Source of the DNA: Hymenolepis diminuta
Lineage: Eukaryota; Platyhelminthes; Cestoda; Cyclophyllidea; Hymenolepididae
Assembly (NCBI GenBank): GCA_900708905.1
Contig: CAADRB010000032.1
Coordinates: 186,001-250,000, forward strand
Length of the DNA stretch: 64,000 nt
Direction of reading: 5' to 3'
The translations under genes and the position numbers were made by a program. Below, piece by piece: positions 25,791 through 40,531 of this stretch (position 1 is the first letter of the stretch; each line of letters opens with the position of its first letter). A model generated the notes under the pieces. It worked only from the letters and a program-made list of their open reading frames with translations, was not told the origin of the DNA and did not search any database.

Positions 25791-28700
25791 AAAAAATTTT
25801 TCCAAATTAAAGGAAAATCATGCGATTTTGAGTTTAATATAAAATTACTCCAATTTTTGAATATCGTAAAACAGGAATATTTGTTCATTTATTGCAAAAT
25901 TGCAAAAATGGACTTTAATTGACATTGAAATTTTGAGTGATTTAAATTAGATAAATATATATCAATTAACAACAAACAAAATCTTCTCAATCATGTAATT
26001 GGAAAAAGAAAATCGACACTTAAGTTTTTGAGTTGAATTCAAAATGCATCAAATGTATAACCAGTAGAAATTAATTTGCTTTTAATTACTAAAATCACAT
26101 TTATTTACTTTCTCCCAAAAAGCCTTACGGAAAATTATCATTCTACAAATTTATGGTGTCATGGCACCATATCGCTAGGGCTTTCACTTCGGAAGAATCG
26201 CTGTAAATTTACCACAAAAAAGCATTTATTTTCTTTATTGTTATTAATGAAATATTACTGCCAGAACGTTAAGTTTATGCGATAATATTTTCAAATTTAT
26301 TTAACAAAATGGAATTTTGATTTTTTTTTTAATTTCAGAGAGTTAAAAGTGGTTGGCCAAATATTTTGAATGAGATCGTTCATTAAATGACATTACCATG
26401 ATATGATCCCCGTTACGATAAAATAAAAAAAATAACCACTTGCAGAGAGTCTGTATGATTAAAAATTGCAGAATCCAGAGGTATATTCGACCATTTTATA
26501 TCCTAAGAATGACCGAGTAAAAATATTTCTATTTATTTAATATCAACTTCCTAGTTCAATGAAGATAAGAGTGATGATAGGAGTAATTAATAAATTTATT
26601 TAACTGACTAAAATTTAATAAAGTGGATAATCGAAACGTTAGTTGTTTTAAAATTATAAAGGTCAGGTTATAGCAGCGATGGACAATTTATTCAAAATAC
26701 AATACAGTCGTTTAATTTCAGAGAAGTACATCAAAGTTAGTAATTTCGGTATCGTAATCTGAGAGTGATCTGAATTTTAATTTTCCGGTGTTCTTAATTG
26801 CACATTATCATTTGATAGAAATCTCATTATTCTTATGTTCTCAGCACTGTTTTCACTGAATTTTTTGTATATTTATGCTCAAAAATTATGCCATACTCTA
26901 ATGTATTTCCGTCTGAATGAGTTGCTGTCGGAGGGGTGATAAAAGCTCATTCATTCATCATCAGTTCTGGATTGATGGTGCTATGTGCCGTAATCTGTTT
27001 GTCAAGCTGTTTTACAATGTATTAGAGGTGACGTTGCACATTTAAATATCTACGCGGTCTGTTCTTTGAGAATATTTAAATTGGAAAGTTCTCAAATGAG
27101 CCCATTTATATATATTGTGATATTCAAGTTCCAAACATTAGCAAACGAATTCCTGGTTTACAATTATATTTTAACCAACAGTGAACTTAGCCCATCTTTA
27201 TAATATTCGCCGAATAAATGCCATTTTAGTTCTGACTTAACAATAGAATGGCAGCAATTACTTGAGATTTTTTCATTCGCAACTGTTCTTCAGGTTCAAA
27301 TGTTGTGTTTGATATGGAATGAAAAGTATGTAAATTTAATTTAAAAGCAATCATAATTCTTTAGCCCATATAGGAAAGTGTTTTTCAGCGCTGATTTTGG
27401 CAGTAAGTGGCGATTTTTTAAAAAGATGAAGAGGAGTTCTGCATTGAATGAAATAAATCTCGAAACGAAAGGGACACAGATAAAATTTTGTTTAGATCTA
27501 GAAGTGACAGACGTCAATTAATCAGTTTGTATAACTCCTGAATTTTCAGTTTAACTGAACCTTATTCAGTTGAAAAATCAGCAGTTAGATGTCTTCTATG
27601 TTCATTTTATGCATTTTAAAGTGTTCATTTACTTTTTAAATTAAGAGGTTGGCTGATGTTGGTGATCACTTTCCCCAACGTAAACATCTACCGTACTATA
27701 AAGATATGATAGAAACTTTTATGAATAATAATAAACAGAAGTATTTTTTATTAGAACTAGTTATGATTATTCAGGCGACATTTTCGTCTTTTGGCCACAG
27801 CAGATCCTTAACATTTTGCTGCAACAGCTACGAGCAACTCTCAAGAAATGACCAACAAGACGTCTTCAATTCAACTCAAAATAACTCATTATTTCGATGA
27901 TGAAATTTAATAGTCCAAATATTAAGATAATGCGTAGTTCAATTCTAAAACAAAGTTGCAAACCACATTTTGTTTTTAATAAAAGAATTCAATCACTGTA
28001 GACATTTATCCAATATATTGAAATAAAAGTGTCAAGAATTTAATTCGATTATAATATAAAAAATTCATTAACAAAAAATTTACTACCAAAAGCCAGTAAA
28101 TTTTTACAGAGCTTAATACACCACTATACTAAAACTCAAATTACCCAATAAAATTTAAAGGAGTATCATCAAAATTACAAAATGTTTATTTGTAACTTAT
28201 AAAGGGAGATAACGATACCAAATTCATGAGAAGATCTTTAATTAAAAATCGTTTAAAAGCTGTCGTTATTTTAATTAAATCTCTCAAGATTTATAAAAGA
28301 ATTTAGGTTACAATTTTGTTCTAACCGCCATTTCCTCCACTCAAATAATAAATACCGGCTGTAGGAAATCGCTAATTTTACATTATTGAATGAAATTTAA
28401 AAAGGTTTAATATATTTATTATTCCCTGGATATTTATATTTTTTATCATTGCTTTCAAATATATTTGTTGTTTGAATCTTTTTCATATATTTTTGCGGTC
28501 ATTTCAATATGCCTTTCTTGAGGACAATCTGGTTTAAAATGCAGGGTAATTCAAATGGACTCGAGAGAAATTTTAAATCTTTGCCAGATTTAGAGACAAG
28601 TTTTACCCAAGGGTTAATGCAAAAGAGACTTTAATTTAAAGAAAATGTTTGAATAATTTTTTTCTCAATTCTATCTACTTCTTTTGAAACAAATTATTCC

Positions 28701-31700
28701 CCGAAATACTATGCCAAAGTTATTATTTCCCACAAGCCAAGGTATTATCCTGGTTACAAATTCGTAAAAAAATAAAATTTTCTTAAATAAAAATTAAGAA
28801 CCATGGTAAGATTCCTGAATTTGGCAACGCAGATCATGCAATAAAGAAGCAATATGCAAAAAATAAATAGCGATAAAATATCACTTCAAATTATTTCTTT
28901 TTTTAAAATACTTCGATCGTACATGTCCATCCCCATCGTTAATTGACTTTTCGGAACAAATTTGCAATATGCACAAAAAATAAATGTAAAATAATGTTAG
29001 TTCTGAGCAAAATTTGTAAATTGAATGATTTCTACTTACATATTACTACGGCAATATTTTTCTCATCGCGAAAAAATCGAAACGAATTGTTTGAGGTTTT
29101 ATTTCCACAGAAATTTGATGACTGCCTTTGCAAAAAATAAGTGCAACAGTGATACAATTAAAGTTTCTGAAAACAGCATTGAAATTCAATAAATATAAAG
29201 CAATTTTAGCATCGTGAACATCGGTTAGGAACAATCACGATATGTTATTCGGCTTCTTACTGCCTCGTCATTTTGTATATTGATGCAGTAATGACAAATT
29301 TGTTAACAGTTGGTTAGAATCTGATACTACCTGTACTACTTTTTAGATTTATGTGTCTGAATTTTGTACTTCCAGGCTCATTACTTCTTTATTGCCTTAA
29401 AAACTGCCTTTTGATACTTCAAACCTGTTTCTTGTTGGTTTTATTTTGAGATGAGGTTTCACTGGCGCCTTTTGTGTTCTGTACTTACTACTTACTCTAG
29501 CACTTGGATTGTTTAAGTTGGTTTTGATATAAGAATATAATTCAGACTCAGAGTGGCATGAAGTTTTCCTGAAATATCGCACTTAGTTTCAATGTTTTGA
29601 TTTAAATGCCAATTAAATCACAAAAAATACCTCTTTGATGCAACAAGGAGTCCAACAAGATTCAAACTCAGACCTTTGCTCTTCATTCTATCCTTCAAGC
29701 CTATTTTGCAAGAGGTTTGCTCTATTTCCAGAAGCTGCAACATCGCCATGAATTGAAACTCACAAATTTTTCAGTTGCTAAACCAATTTCTTCAGTTGTT
29801 CAAGATTTTTCGGCGGAACTCAGTCTTCAAAGGCTAATGATTGAGATTTCCCTACTTTAATTGGGTTTATACGTAGTTACTTAATTGTACTGCATATATT
29901 TTGCTTGGTTTTCTGTAAAGTTACAAATCGTGGTTAACAAAAGATTGGTACCCTGAGCTCTTTTCAATTAATTATGCTGAATGCCAATAATTTCAGTTTC
30001 CGTAACAAAGCTGTGCATAGATGACGATCATGACAATATTAAAAAAACTAAACATTTAATATGAGATTTTCCAAATTCACTAAATCTACTTTGATTCTAG
30101 TTTATACACATTAATTCTAAACCAACATGGTTTGTTATAATTGCGCATCTAAAGGGCAGATTTTAAATTTCTGATCAGCAAAATGCACAAATTACATTAC
30201 AAATAATTTGAGATCTCAAAAGCATCTATAGAATTTTGTAATTAAGAAAATATCGAAATTTTTTTAAAAGTCGGAAAACTTACACAATTTTCTTCTCGCT
30301 ATTTATACTGAACTTAATTAGTCCTAACCGTCAAGCCCAAATTGTTTGGCAATTTACAATAACTACTAATGTCAGAGTTAGCTAAAAGATAATGACACTA
30401 ATTGCTGATTTGATTTTGCTGATCAGTAAGTTTATTTCCCTTTTCCTTCATTTATCAACATTCGTTTTAATAAAAAATTGTTTAACCGTAGTAGTTATAG
30501 TAAATAGATTCCACTTTTCTAAATATGCCCTTTGAAGCACCGAAACTATGCTGCCAAAGCGTTGCTAGTTATATGAGTAAATTACTCCTGAAGTAAAATG
30601 AACGAATGCAAGTAAATAAAGTAGCATATGTTGTTTGATTTTACTAGTAATTTATAATTTTTTTATATATAATTAGTAATATCATTATGAAAAAATTTTT
30701 TCCAATCAGAAGGAAAATTTTTCTCAAATATCCTCCGACAGTTTTTATTTTTCAAGCTCCATTACGGCAGGTGATAGTAGGCCTTAATATCGTTATTTAA
30801 CCAAGCTTGCAGACGCGAAAGTTTTTATTTTCATATTTTGAATTAATGTGATTACATATTTTAAAGAAAATCTTAACAAATTACATTAAATCCGCCTCGG
30901 ATAGCAAACAGACAGTCGTAAGAAGTGCTAATGTGCATTACAGGAACAAAGGTCAAAGGAACAACAAGGTTGTGTAAAATTGCCTTTTCATTTATTCTTT
31001 TTCCTAAATCGCATATCAGAATAACTTGTCAAATACTGATCACAAAATTAAATCAATGATGACTAGTTTAATTTAAAATGAATCAAATATTTAACAACAT
31101 GTCAGCAATTATAAATAGACGCCATATTATTATAACAAATGAAATTATCGTGAACAATATTTTAATTTTCCACAAATTTTTTCCAAATACTATTGGAAAA
31201 AATATTTCCCCACGAAAGCAAAAGATTTTAATATTACAGTCAAAATATGGATCTTAAATATCTATTATACTTAACGTTCTTTAGATATTTTCTTCATTTT
31301 GTAATTACCTGTTGTTGATGAGCATATATCTGACCCATTTTTAATGGTAGAGACAGACGTGAAACGATAAGGTGTTACAAGTATAGTGGAAAGCAATATA
31401 TATTATAATAATATGCAAAACGTTAAGTTGGCCAAGAATGCAGTGCCCCCACACAGTGTACCTGGATCGAAACTTGACCTTGACACTTCATTACGACAAG
31501 TAAAAACTACAGATGACAACGACGAGATTTACATGCACACAAATAATATATTTTGCAGTGTAATATTGAAAAGCTTAAATTTTCAGAATTTTATTAGTCG
31601 CAAAACATTTGTACACGGCGCACAAACTAACGCGGGTCGATTGTTGTATTTGCTAGAGATTTGATAAAAAGATTTAAATTCTCAAAATTGATTAAGACAG

Positions 31701-34130
31701 TATTGTTGTTACAAGAAAACATCTAAACACCTGCGATATGATTTTTAATGTAATAAAAGTACTCAAAGATTCACTTTTAGAATTTTAACTTAAAAAATGA
31801 AAGGGTTTGAACTGAGCTAGCTTATGAGGTTTATTAAAATGTAGCCAAGACGAAAGTTTTAAATTTAAAACATCCCTTTTCTAGATTACTAATATTTTTA
31901 AAGGCGAAAGTATATTTTCTATCGTTACGAAAAGCAAAGATTCTAAAGCATTTCAAACATTTCTTAAGTTTAAAATGCAAAATGCCAGCCGATCTAATTT
32001 GGATAAGCTTAGACTCATATTTTGTACTGATAATTTTTTTCTGCTATATTAAATTAAAGATTTATTTAGAAAAAATCATTCCGTAATTATCACTCGCATG
32101 AAAATTTGATCTTAAATCTTTGACAACTCGGTAATTGTGAACTACATTAATTTCTTCCGACAAATATTACTTGATTTATGTTGTCTATTGCACCAATTGT
32201 CTTCGGCTTTGAATCATTTAAAACTTCATTTCAGTTATTTATAAAAATAAATGTGTGTATTTTAATACATTTCATGAAATATGTGCGGGTTTTTCAAACG
32301 TCAAAATGTAATGCAAATGTCGAGTATTTTTTTCAAATTGTCGGACGTTTGACTCAATTTTCCACGGCTAAAAAATACTCAAAAAACTCTCAGGACTTCT
32401 TTCAACACCACTGTGGTCTTAATTAATGACGCTGGCTCTGAATTATAAATTTCTTTCTCGATCTACTTTGAATTTTTTTCTACTTGGACAATATTTTGAC
32501 AATTTTCTTGCATACGTTTTCTGTAATGAGCTTGAAAAATATTCTTTTATAATCCTGCAATAGAAATAATGAAAAATAATATTTGGTACATATCATTATA
32601 TAGATTTTTCCTTATCTTAGCAGCAAATTTAATTAGAATAATCCATTCAGTCCACACCAAAATAGTTAGGGCAGAAGGGAGGCTTTCACCAAATTGCAGA
32701 TCATTTTCCACTAAGCCCGCCGTTCTTTTCGACTTGTCTGTCTGCGTCATGTGTAACTCTTACAAAGAAAATTTAAGGCAAAAGCGACAAATGAATATTT
32801 TAGTGCTGATAGGAAGGTCTCTCTAAAAGTTTTATTGAATTCTTAATTACTGACATTAAGAGAATTGAAAATTATTCGTGCAATAAGCTCGTTTAGGCAT
32901 CTAGAAGTTGATTTGCACAGGTGTTTTCTAAGAAAAAGGTTTGAATCCCAAATCTAATAAGAAACCTCGCTTGGCTTAATAGAATACCACGCACAAATAT
33001 AAATTTTGAGGAAAAGGGGAATAGTCCGCATGGACTCTCAGCATCATCAACTCTTAGCATATCGTGTGAGATGAGTTTTCACTGACGTACAAAGCACGGA
33101 TCTTCCACAAATCTACAGACCTCAGTGACTGACTGTTTTAATTTTTCACCAATATTTCTCTTTAACGATAAGATGAAATAATATGATATAGTTTGAAAGA
33201 AAAATAATACAAAACCAGACAATTTGACGCTTTAAGAGTTAAAATACAGTAAGGCTTTGATTCTCGATGAAATCTAAAATCTCCCAGACATCATTTTCAT
33301 TTCTGCCATCCCTTTTGGTTTGATACTTTACATAATAAAAACCGAGATTTTATAATGCTATTATTTAAAGGGTGTTTTTCAGATAAGTATCAAGCTTTGT
33401 TTGACTTTAAGTGGAATATTCGAATAAGTGTGTCTCATTGAGTGATACTCACCATCTGCCCACCGGTAAACACGGAATTTTTAAATGATATGACACATTG
33501 TACCTGTTTATGGCATTTTCAGACATTATAATATTTATTTAATTTATAATTCCGCTATCAAAAGTAATATTTAAACGGTTAGATGAACACTTGTGGTGTT
33601 ACAATTTTGAGGGTTTGGGTGGTGCAGTTCGTTTTTGTATTAATTGTTTGGTGCTTATTTCAGCTGTAGATTGCACAAATGAATTTCATTATAAAACAAT
33701 TTAAGTTAATCTTAAATGTTTCATCGCTTATATTTAAAAATATATATATTTAATAATAAATTAAATGCTTATTTCAATTTAGGCGTTTTTGCCCATTACT
33801 ACCATTATTTTAACTGCTGTCTAATCCTTTAAAATGTTGGAGTATCAGCCAAAAACTCCCAGAAATTGGGAGTTTCATCTGAGTGGATGCAAAACCCATA
33901 TTTTAACACGTTTGCTAAATTTGTTCGGTTACGTTTTCACAAAGTTATAAATGATTTAACTTAACTTTACTCTGCATAGAGATGCGTATTTGTAGGAATG
34001 AATGTCCGTTTATATTTAGTCCTATTAGTACTAACACTACATTCATTCTGAAAGTAAAACTATAATAATCGTGTGATTACCAATTATTTGGCAATGATTG
34101 TTCGGAAATACATAAATATTGCAACTTATA
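25791..34130. other. AT-rich stretch without a recognisable gene
   Basis: Over 8 kb without a convincing gene. Frames at 27649-27900, 31386-31664 and 32178-32426 have no recognisable domains. A short hairpin lies at 33853-33875 (aaactccca, five-base loop, tgggagttt). tRNA-like patches are annotated separately. This could be intergenic DNA or a long intron. Confidence 0.35.
32885..32955 (+). repeat. tRNA-like Pol III promoter pair (possible SINE head)
   Basis: An A-box-like aagctcgtttagg (32885-32897) is followed about 40 bp later by GGTTTGAATCC (32938-32948), a one-mismatch B box, then ca. The order and spacing resemble a tRNA, but the arms do not pair well and the downstream sequence does not share the tail of the SINE copies at 16.4 and 54.8 kb. 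Confidence 0.3.
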
Positions 34131-34135
34131 TCTTC

Positions 34136-34205
34136 TTTCGGCAAACACCATTAAAACGAAATATCAAGGGTTTGGAGTCCTATCCGGGCTCGATTCTTGT
34201 GTATT
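34136..34205 (+). repeat. tRNA-like patch (possible SINE head)
   Basis: cggcaaacacc (34139-34149) is followed by gggctcgattc (34186-34196), which resemble A and B boxes at tRNA-like spacing. Both are degenerate. I infer a possible SINE remnant only. Confidence 0.25.
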
Positions 34206-34499
34206 TTATGGGACTCTCTAACTTCTGAAAATAGGTTATTTGCAAAGGTAGAAGTGAAGAATTTTGTTTCGATGATGTTAAATGCCCGATATCATTTTTA
34301 TCGATAAGAATTTTATGAAGTTTTCTGTTACGTTATTAACCAAAGTTTTCTTGTATCATGGATTTTCCCTGACCCCCTCAACATTCACAAATCTTCCACA
34401 TCGGTGACATTATTTTTCTTGAATATAATATATTCCCTATATTTAATATCTCTCTGCAAAAATTGTTTACTTGTTGAACATTGGATTCACATCAAACCT

Positions 34500-35197
34500 T
34501 TAACAAAGTCTCCTGAATCGGCTAGAAATACTGGATCTCCAAATTTTCGGCATTTTGAGGCGGAGTGAAGTCACATGTGTCCAAATGAATCTAGCTTGAA
34601 ATCGCCTTCAGCTAGAAAATTACGGCGTACCGAGAAAGGAGAATTTTGTGATAACGCATTCAGATGCGTACACCAGTGTGAGATGTTGCCTGGTAACCGA
34701 AGTTCAAAGGATTAAAAAATTACTCCTCTGTCCCCTCCTCTTATTAAACTAGAGGCTGCTTTTCATATTGTCAACAAGTTGCTCGTCCAGTCAAGTGAGA
34801 TTAAGCGGAGCGGGTATAGATAAGATATTTGGATTATGACAAAAATTTTCGAAATGATCCATTGAGAAGGGATGATATTTCTGGACACAATCACTTCCGG
34901 TGTGCTATGAGTGGCATACCGATTTGTGATAACGGTGCAGTTAGCCAAAAACTTAATTGGTATAACTTCAAGCCACGTTGAATATAAATTAACATTGATA
35001 AGATATGAGAATACTTGGACAAGTTTAGCTAGATTGATGTCAATGGGAGACCAAGGAGCGCTAACTTGAGAGCACATAGAGGAATCCCAGCCAGAAAATA
35101 GTGTGGTCATTTGCTTAGCCTCGCCAGCATTTTGCGGAAGCAATTTTGATACAGTTTTATTTGAGTGTGAAACAGATTTAACAAAAAATTTTTTCAA
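34500..35197 (-). pseudogene. Ty3/Gypsy-like retrotransposon integrase relic
   Basis: On the minus strand, 34763-35197 keeps a 144-codon frame that reads like the Gypsy integrase catalytic core. It has APWSPID (first catalytic Asp, residue 53), then STWLEVIP (about 73-80), then a PEVIVSRN block (100-107) where the family's second catalytic Asp is replaced by Arg. Downstream similarity moves to another frame (ENFCHNPNI, then a QLVDNMKSS block). It ends near 34525-34550 with a GDPVF motif typical of the integrase C-terminal part. A lost catalytic residue and at least one frameshift mean it is dead. No reverse transcriptase, RNase H or LTRs were found on either side, so it is an isolated fragment. 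Confidence 0.75.
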
Positions 35198-38100
35198 TTT
35201 GCTAGCATTTACCTTCCATCAGTGTCGATTGTTTAGCCTAGAGAAGGAGCTCTTGTTTAGCTCGAATGTGGTTTCACTGATAGGGATATTTTCGAACTTC
35301 GATCTTAATGAACGATTTAGAAGTTTTGGTAGAGGCAGGAGTACAGCAAACTTCTTTACTTCTCGTTAGGCGGTATATTTGATTTGTTCGGTCATCAAGC
35401 AAATAAATCTTTGGGACTGACTGGTTTCTTGGGGATGGTTGACTCAAAGACAAATCGTATTGCAATGACTTTAGACAGGAATACTTTGGCAGCAAAGTTT
35501 AACAAATATGCAATATTTGTAAATGACTAACAAGAGAATATTAATTTTATTTATTTTGGATAAAAAATATTCGTTTTTATCCAACAACATGGTCTATTCT
35601 AATCGCTGATATTTTCGACGATTACTAAGCGTCGCATACCTATGAAATATGGAGTGAACAAAACCTTCTTATAAATCATCTTACGATGCTCCTGAGAGGG
35701 CAGGTTTAGGTTGCCCATTAATATTAATAAATTCTGGGTAATATTTGATTCTACGCTAAGATTAGGCTATTATTATTATGCCCAGGGCACATCAAAATAG
35801 ATTGAAAATTTTAATAATCTGAAAGCATGTAAATAAATAAATAAGAAACGAATCCATTTAGGCAAGCAACGGGTAGGAGGCCAAGAAGAAGTAAATAGTG
35901 AGGTCATAGACCCAAGAATCGCACAGTATTTGAAATTATGGAAACTCTTGAATTTCCATATTCTTATATGAAGCGTAGTTATTTTTCAATGTCCTGATGT
36001 TCAAAATTTAGGGCTGGGTCCAATGACTGTTTTTGAAATTTGAAAGCTGAAGTTGATTGGATATTGATTTTAAATGGATAAGTTAAAATTATACGTTTAA
36101 TTAATAGTCAGACCACCTTTCATATTTTTTTGATTACTATGAACTGCTCGTTTGAAAAATAACCCTGAATATAAATGCATTCAGTGTGCTAAATGCTCTC
36201 GGATATTGTGATATGGCAGATGGGAAAATAATCTTTTTATATCCACTATATACTGCGGTGAAAAATATGCCGTTAATATTGACCATGCGAGTTAGGAAAG
36301 TAGTTAGCAAACCCAAATCGCTGCTGTAAAGGAAGAAATCCACTCCTTACATGAAAGAATAAGATTTTTAATAAATTTTGCGGGTTAATGCTGGCAGAAT
36401 TTACTAAAAACATACATAAAAATAAATTGTTCCAACTAAGGTGGCAAAAAATACCATAAGTAGTACATGTAGTACTTCAGAACTCAGAGAAAAGCCTTTC
36501 ATAACGTCTTTTCAGGGAAGTGAAATATTTTTGTGTTTTTTAAGTTCCTCTGATTAAATTCAATAACACTGCGGCTTCAACTAATCACCTGATTCCTTAC
36601 CGGAATTGAGATTAAAAATAGTTTCCGTGATAATAAAGATATGGCGGACAGTACAGATTGTCCAAATTTTCCTTTAAGAACATGCATCAATACGAGTTTA
36701 GCGACTAGCATTCACAATCGTGTAATCTAAACACACTTTTTGATAACATTTTATAGAGATGAAGTAAATAAAAGTGCATTCTTGAGATGATCGGAGCTTA
36801 ATGTTGGATAAGATTTGTTTGAAGTATAATTTAGTTTCCTGCATGGTTTCCAATTGGCTACACAAAGTATACAATTTCTAGAATTTTCTTTCAAACACAC
36901 TTAAATGAACTGAAATATTTGCTAAATTGAACCATGGAAAACAATGCTCTAAAATTTTTATAGCAAAAAGTCACAATAGTCAATAACAATTGAATAAAAT
37001 TGAGCCTTCAGAAACGAATATGCGCTTGTTCCCGACTTATAACTGTGATGTTACATGTCCATCAGGGAGAATAAAATAAGTTATAATTACCAAGTAGAAT
37101 TTATGTAATTTATCTATTTATTGTAATATTGCTTTTGAATATATGTAGTGCAAGGAAATGTCAACTGCCTGTCATCAACACTATATAATAATTTCTACTA
37201 TTTAACATAAGTAGCATTTAATTTCACACAAATGTGGTCTGGGAAAGGTTGGTCATACTTTACGATTTTATAATTCTCCATGTAGAGACTGAGAAAAGTG
37301 AAACTATTATCTTAATATTCGAATTCATGTAGGAAACACGTCGAACCAGTTCCATGTTAGATAAACAGTGCATTTGAAATAATATTCGACAGATTATTTT
37401 TTGAACATTTTGTCATTAACTCCGGAGTGCGATCGAATGTTCTACTAACTGGAATATTAGAAGTTTAAAAAATAAATTTTATCTCATTTTTTATTAGCTG
37501 CAGCATAAACTTAATTGACAAATAAACTTAAAATATCTAATAGGACCTCCAAATTCAGTGAAGTTTTGCATTAACACAAAAACCTATTATTCACTGAATC
37601 TGAAGTAAGAAACATTATTTTATTGGTAACACAACTATTGGTAACATAACTATATGAACGCATGCTAGCATGCAAACACGATAAATCAGAAATAGTTCAA
37701 TTAGTGGTAAAGTAAATGAGACCAAGCCAGAGGTGACAGTAACATAACGTGTGACTTCATTTGATTTTCCGATACAGATATTACTTTTTTCATAAAGCGA
37801 ACATATTCCCCCAAGTCATATTCGAATGTTCTAAACTTTAAATATTAGGTTTTCCCCTTGTGTTTCCGAGTGACCCTGTCCTACTATCTTCAACGCCTAT
37901 TGACCAAATGGAAAATTTACATATGTGTTTATGACATCCGTGATTGAACAGAAACTTATATACAAACAGAACGACTTTCTTCTATATGAAAATCTCCTTC
38001 GTAAAGAACACTTAGGAAACGCACCTGCCGAAAATTTCATTGCAATCAATTTATCTGATTTCTTCACAAAATAGCGAAAAACTCAGACATATAATCAAAA

Positions 38101-40500
38101 TATTTGACTGATTAAATCGGTATTTAACTATAAACGAGACGATATTTTCAAGAGACATTTGCTGCTACTTATTAAACGAAGAATTTGCAGACCTTTTTAT
38201 TATGGAAAAATTAATGGATTGGATCAAAATGGCAGACAAATTGCTACTCTAAATTCGCCGTATGACCTGAGTGTATGCCAATAATGAACAGGATTCATTG
38301 TTTTCTACAGTGAGCGAGGGAAATCCATTAGAAACTTTTTGATGTGCAAGATACCATTGTTCAATTTTTTGTCATTTTCCAAAACAAAATAGTATCATGC
38401 ATATTCAAATTTTGTTTGAAATATTTTCCAGTTTGTGAAAAATCCTTCCATTAAGAAAATCTGCAATCCAATTGCAATACAAATACAAGATCTTGGAAGA
38501 TGATGTTCAAGAATAGGCCTCACTAGATTCCAAACGTTCACTAATATTAACCTGTGTGTGCAAGAAGCAGCATCTATATTATTATTACTTCTATCATAAA
38601 ACAAATGTGCATATTTAATTTTACGAATCAGTTAACATTTTATTAATCAGTTAGGTTGAGATTTGGTATCTATTGTTAAGAAACAAACCAAAATTTTTGG
38701 GCTTTTCTTCATCTCATCAATCTTTTTTAAGCATTTTTTCATCTTGAGCGTATATCAACGTTTCCTTAACAGGCTTTTCTTCATTGTCTGCTACTCTACT
38801 CAGTAGCCATTCGTCCAGCAATATATATTGTCTTTCCCTATTCACCCACATGTTATTTTTCCCAATTTCCTTTAAACCAATTAACTTTATTTTTAACAGT
38901 ACCCATTTAAATTTTATTGGTGAAATTAGTTTTGTTAAACAGCACGGTAAATTTAAGTGGATAGTGATAAGCTAAAATAAGTGGGAGCATCAAGGGGGAT
39001 ACTTCATTATCATACAAAGTGGTCTTATTTTAAGCCCTCCTAAATCCACAGTCAAATAAATCCATCCGAGAAAATTGGTGATATGACATATTAAGATGAA
39101 ATTTTAATGCAGTTTCGACTTTTGTCTGGCAACTAAAACAAGGTGAATAATAGTAAGGACTTGCAATTTAAAATCATTTCGAGCATTTAAATTAAGATTA
39201 AATGAAGCAAATTTATTATCGTAAAAAAGTTAATTTTGGATTGTTTTAGAAGCTAAAAATTTCTACCGTCACCGCCTAAAGCACCTTTTTGCTTTACTGG
39301 CTAATTGCTCTTGCACCGACAAATCTTATCTGAAGCGAAAAACTGCTTACTTATGTCTCTAGCTAATTTACTTGTCCCTGGAACAAAATAGATTATGAGA
39401 TAAGTGACATTTTGTATAGTTTTAATGCACTCCAAAGCATGCGTTGTTTATGCTTTTATTGAATGAAATATTTAATAAAATTAACGCTTTTTAATTGGGT
39501 TGTATGACAGTAAAATTGTCATTTAATATTGTTTAATTGTGATGGCAAAAATGATAGGAAATTTTTATAAAAATGTTAAATATTTACCCAAATCGCATGC
39601 TTGATAAGGAGTCCACCTGAGCTTGAAATTGGCCAACGCCTACTCAGTCAGTTCCTTCAAATCGATTCTACATTCTAGTATTTAATTATGAAAAAAATTT
39701 ATTTAATTGCTTTCCTTTACATTAACATTTAAAGAGGAGGAAAAATACTTATTAAAATTTGAACATAATCAGTTTGGCTGCTTTTCTGTTCACTAAACGA
39801 ATCAAGGTACGTAAACAAATAAAGCAAAAATTAAGTGACATTTGCCTCCTTACATTTTAAACAATCCTGATAAATTCATTTCCTTTAATGAAGACATCAT
39901 AATGCCATATTTAATGTTAATCACTTATGTTTGTTCCCTAAATAAATGAAGTGGACAACTTAAATCAATTTTGATAGCCAAACTGTTATATATGATGCTT
40001 AGGCTAGATTCTAGTTGCTTTAAAGCATTTATATTTCTCTCAGTAAACTCGTTATATACACATGCCTATATATAAGGTTTGCTAACAAAATCAGAATTTC
40101 TTTAACCTTTTCTTTCCACTAAATTTAGGGTAAATTTAGTTTTCTTGACTCTTCTTCAATGCAAAAGTATTCGAGGTTAAAGGTTATGCGAGTTTTAAAT
40201 GTTATTTGTTGGAATTGTCTCGGCCGTTTTGAAAGCCTTATTTTTATTCATTAAATATCACTTTTTACATTTGGTTTTTATTGAGCTGAGTCCCCATTTT
40301 CAGCATATTTCCCTGATAAACAGCAATAAATGTATATTTTTGAATTTCCCATTATTCGGTAGTTTTATTCTTAAATAAAATATGAGTGGCTTCAAATGAT
40401 GCACATTGTCACTTAACTTGAAGGGGGACAAAAACGAAACAATACAGAATGTTTTGGTTCTCACTTTCATTCTTAATGTTTAAGCGCTAGATCTCGCACT
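35198..40500. other. AT-rich stretch without a recognisable gene
   Basis: Open frames near 35.1-35.5 kb overlap or flank the integrase relic and show no clear pol motifs. A 10-bp inverted pair (attcagtgaa, ttcactgaat) lies near 37555-37602. An R1-like ggaaaatcaaatgaag block occurs on the minus strand near 37755-37775, but without convincing neighbours. The rest shows nothing. Confidence 0.35.
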
Positions 40501-40531
40501 AGGCATTTCGCCCACCATTTGTCAGTCATTC

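Noticed and set aside
32885..32955. A functional tRNA gene
   Set aside because: A-box-like and B-box-like blocks are present but acceptor, D and anticodon arms do not pair.
35103..35369. 88-codon plus-strand frame
   Set aside because: Its left part is antisense to the Gypsy integrase relic and it has no motif of its own.
37700..37860. A minus-strand R1 copy
   Set aside because: Only one short block (ggaaaatcaaatgaag) matches well; the neighbouring blocks are not convincing. If real, it would weaken the all-same-strand argument for R1.
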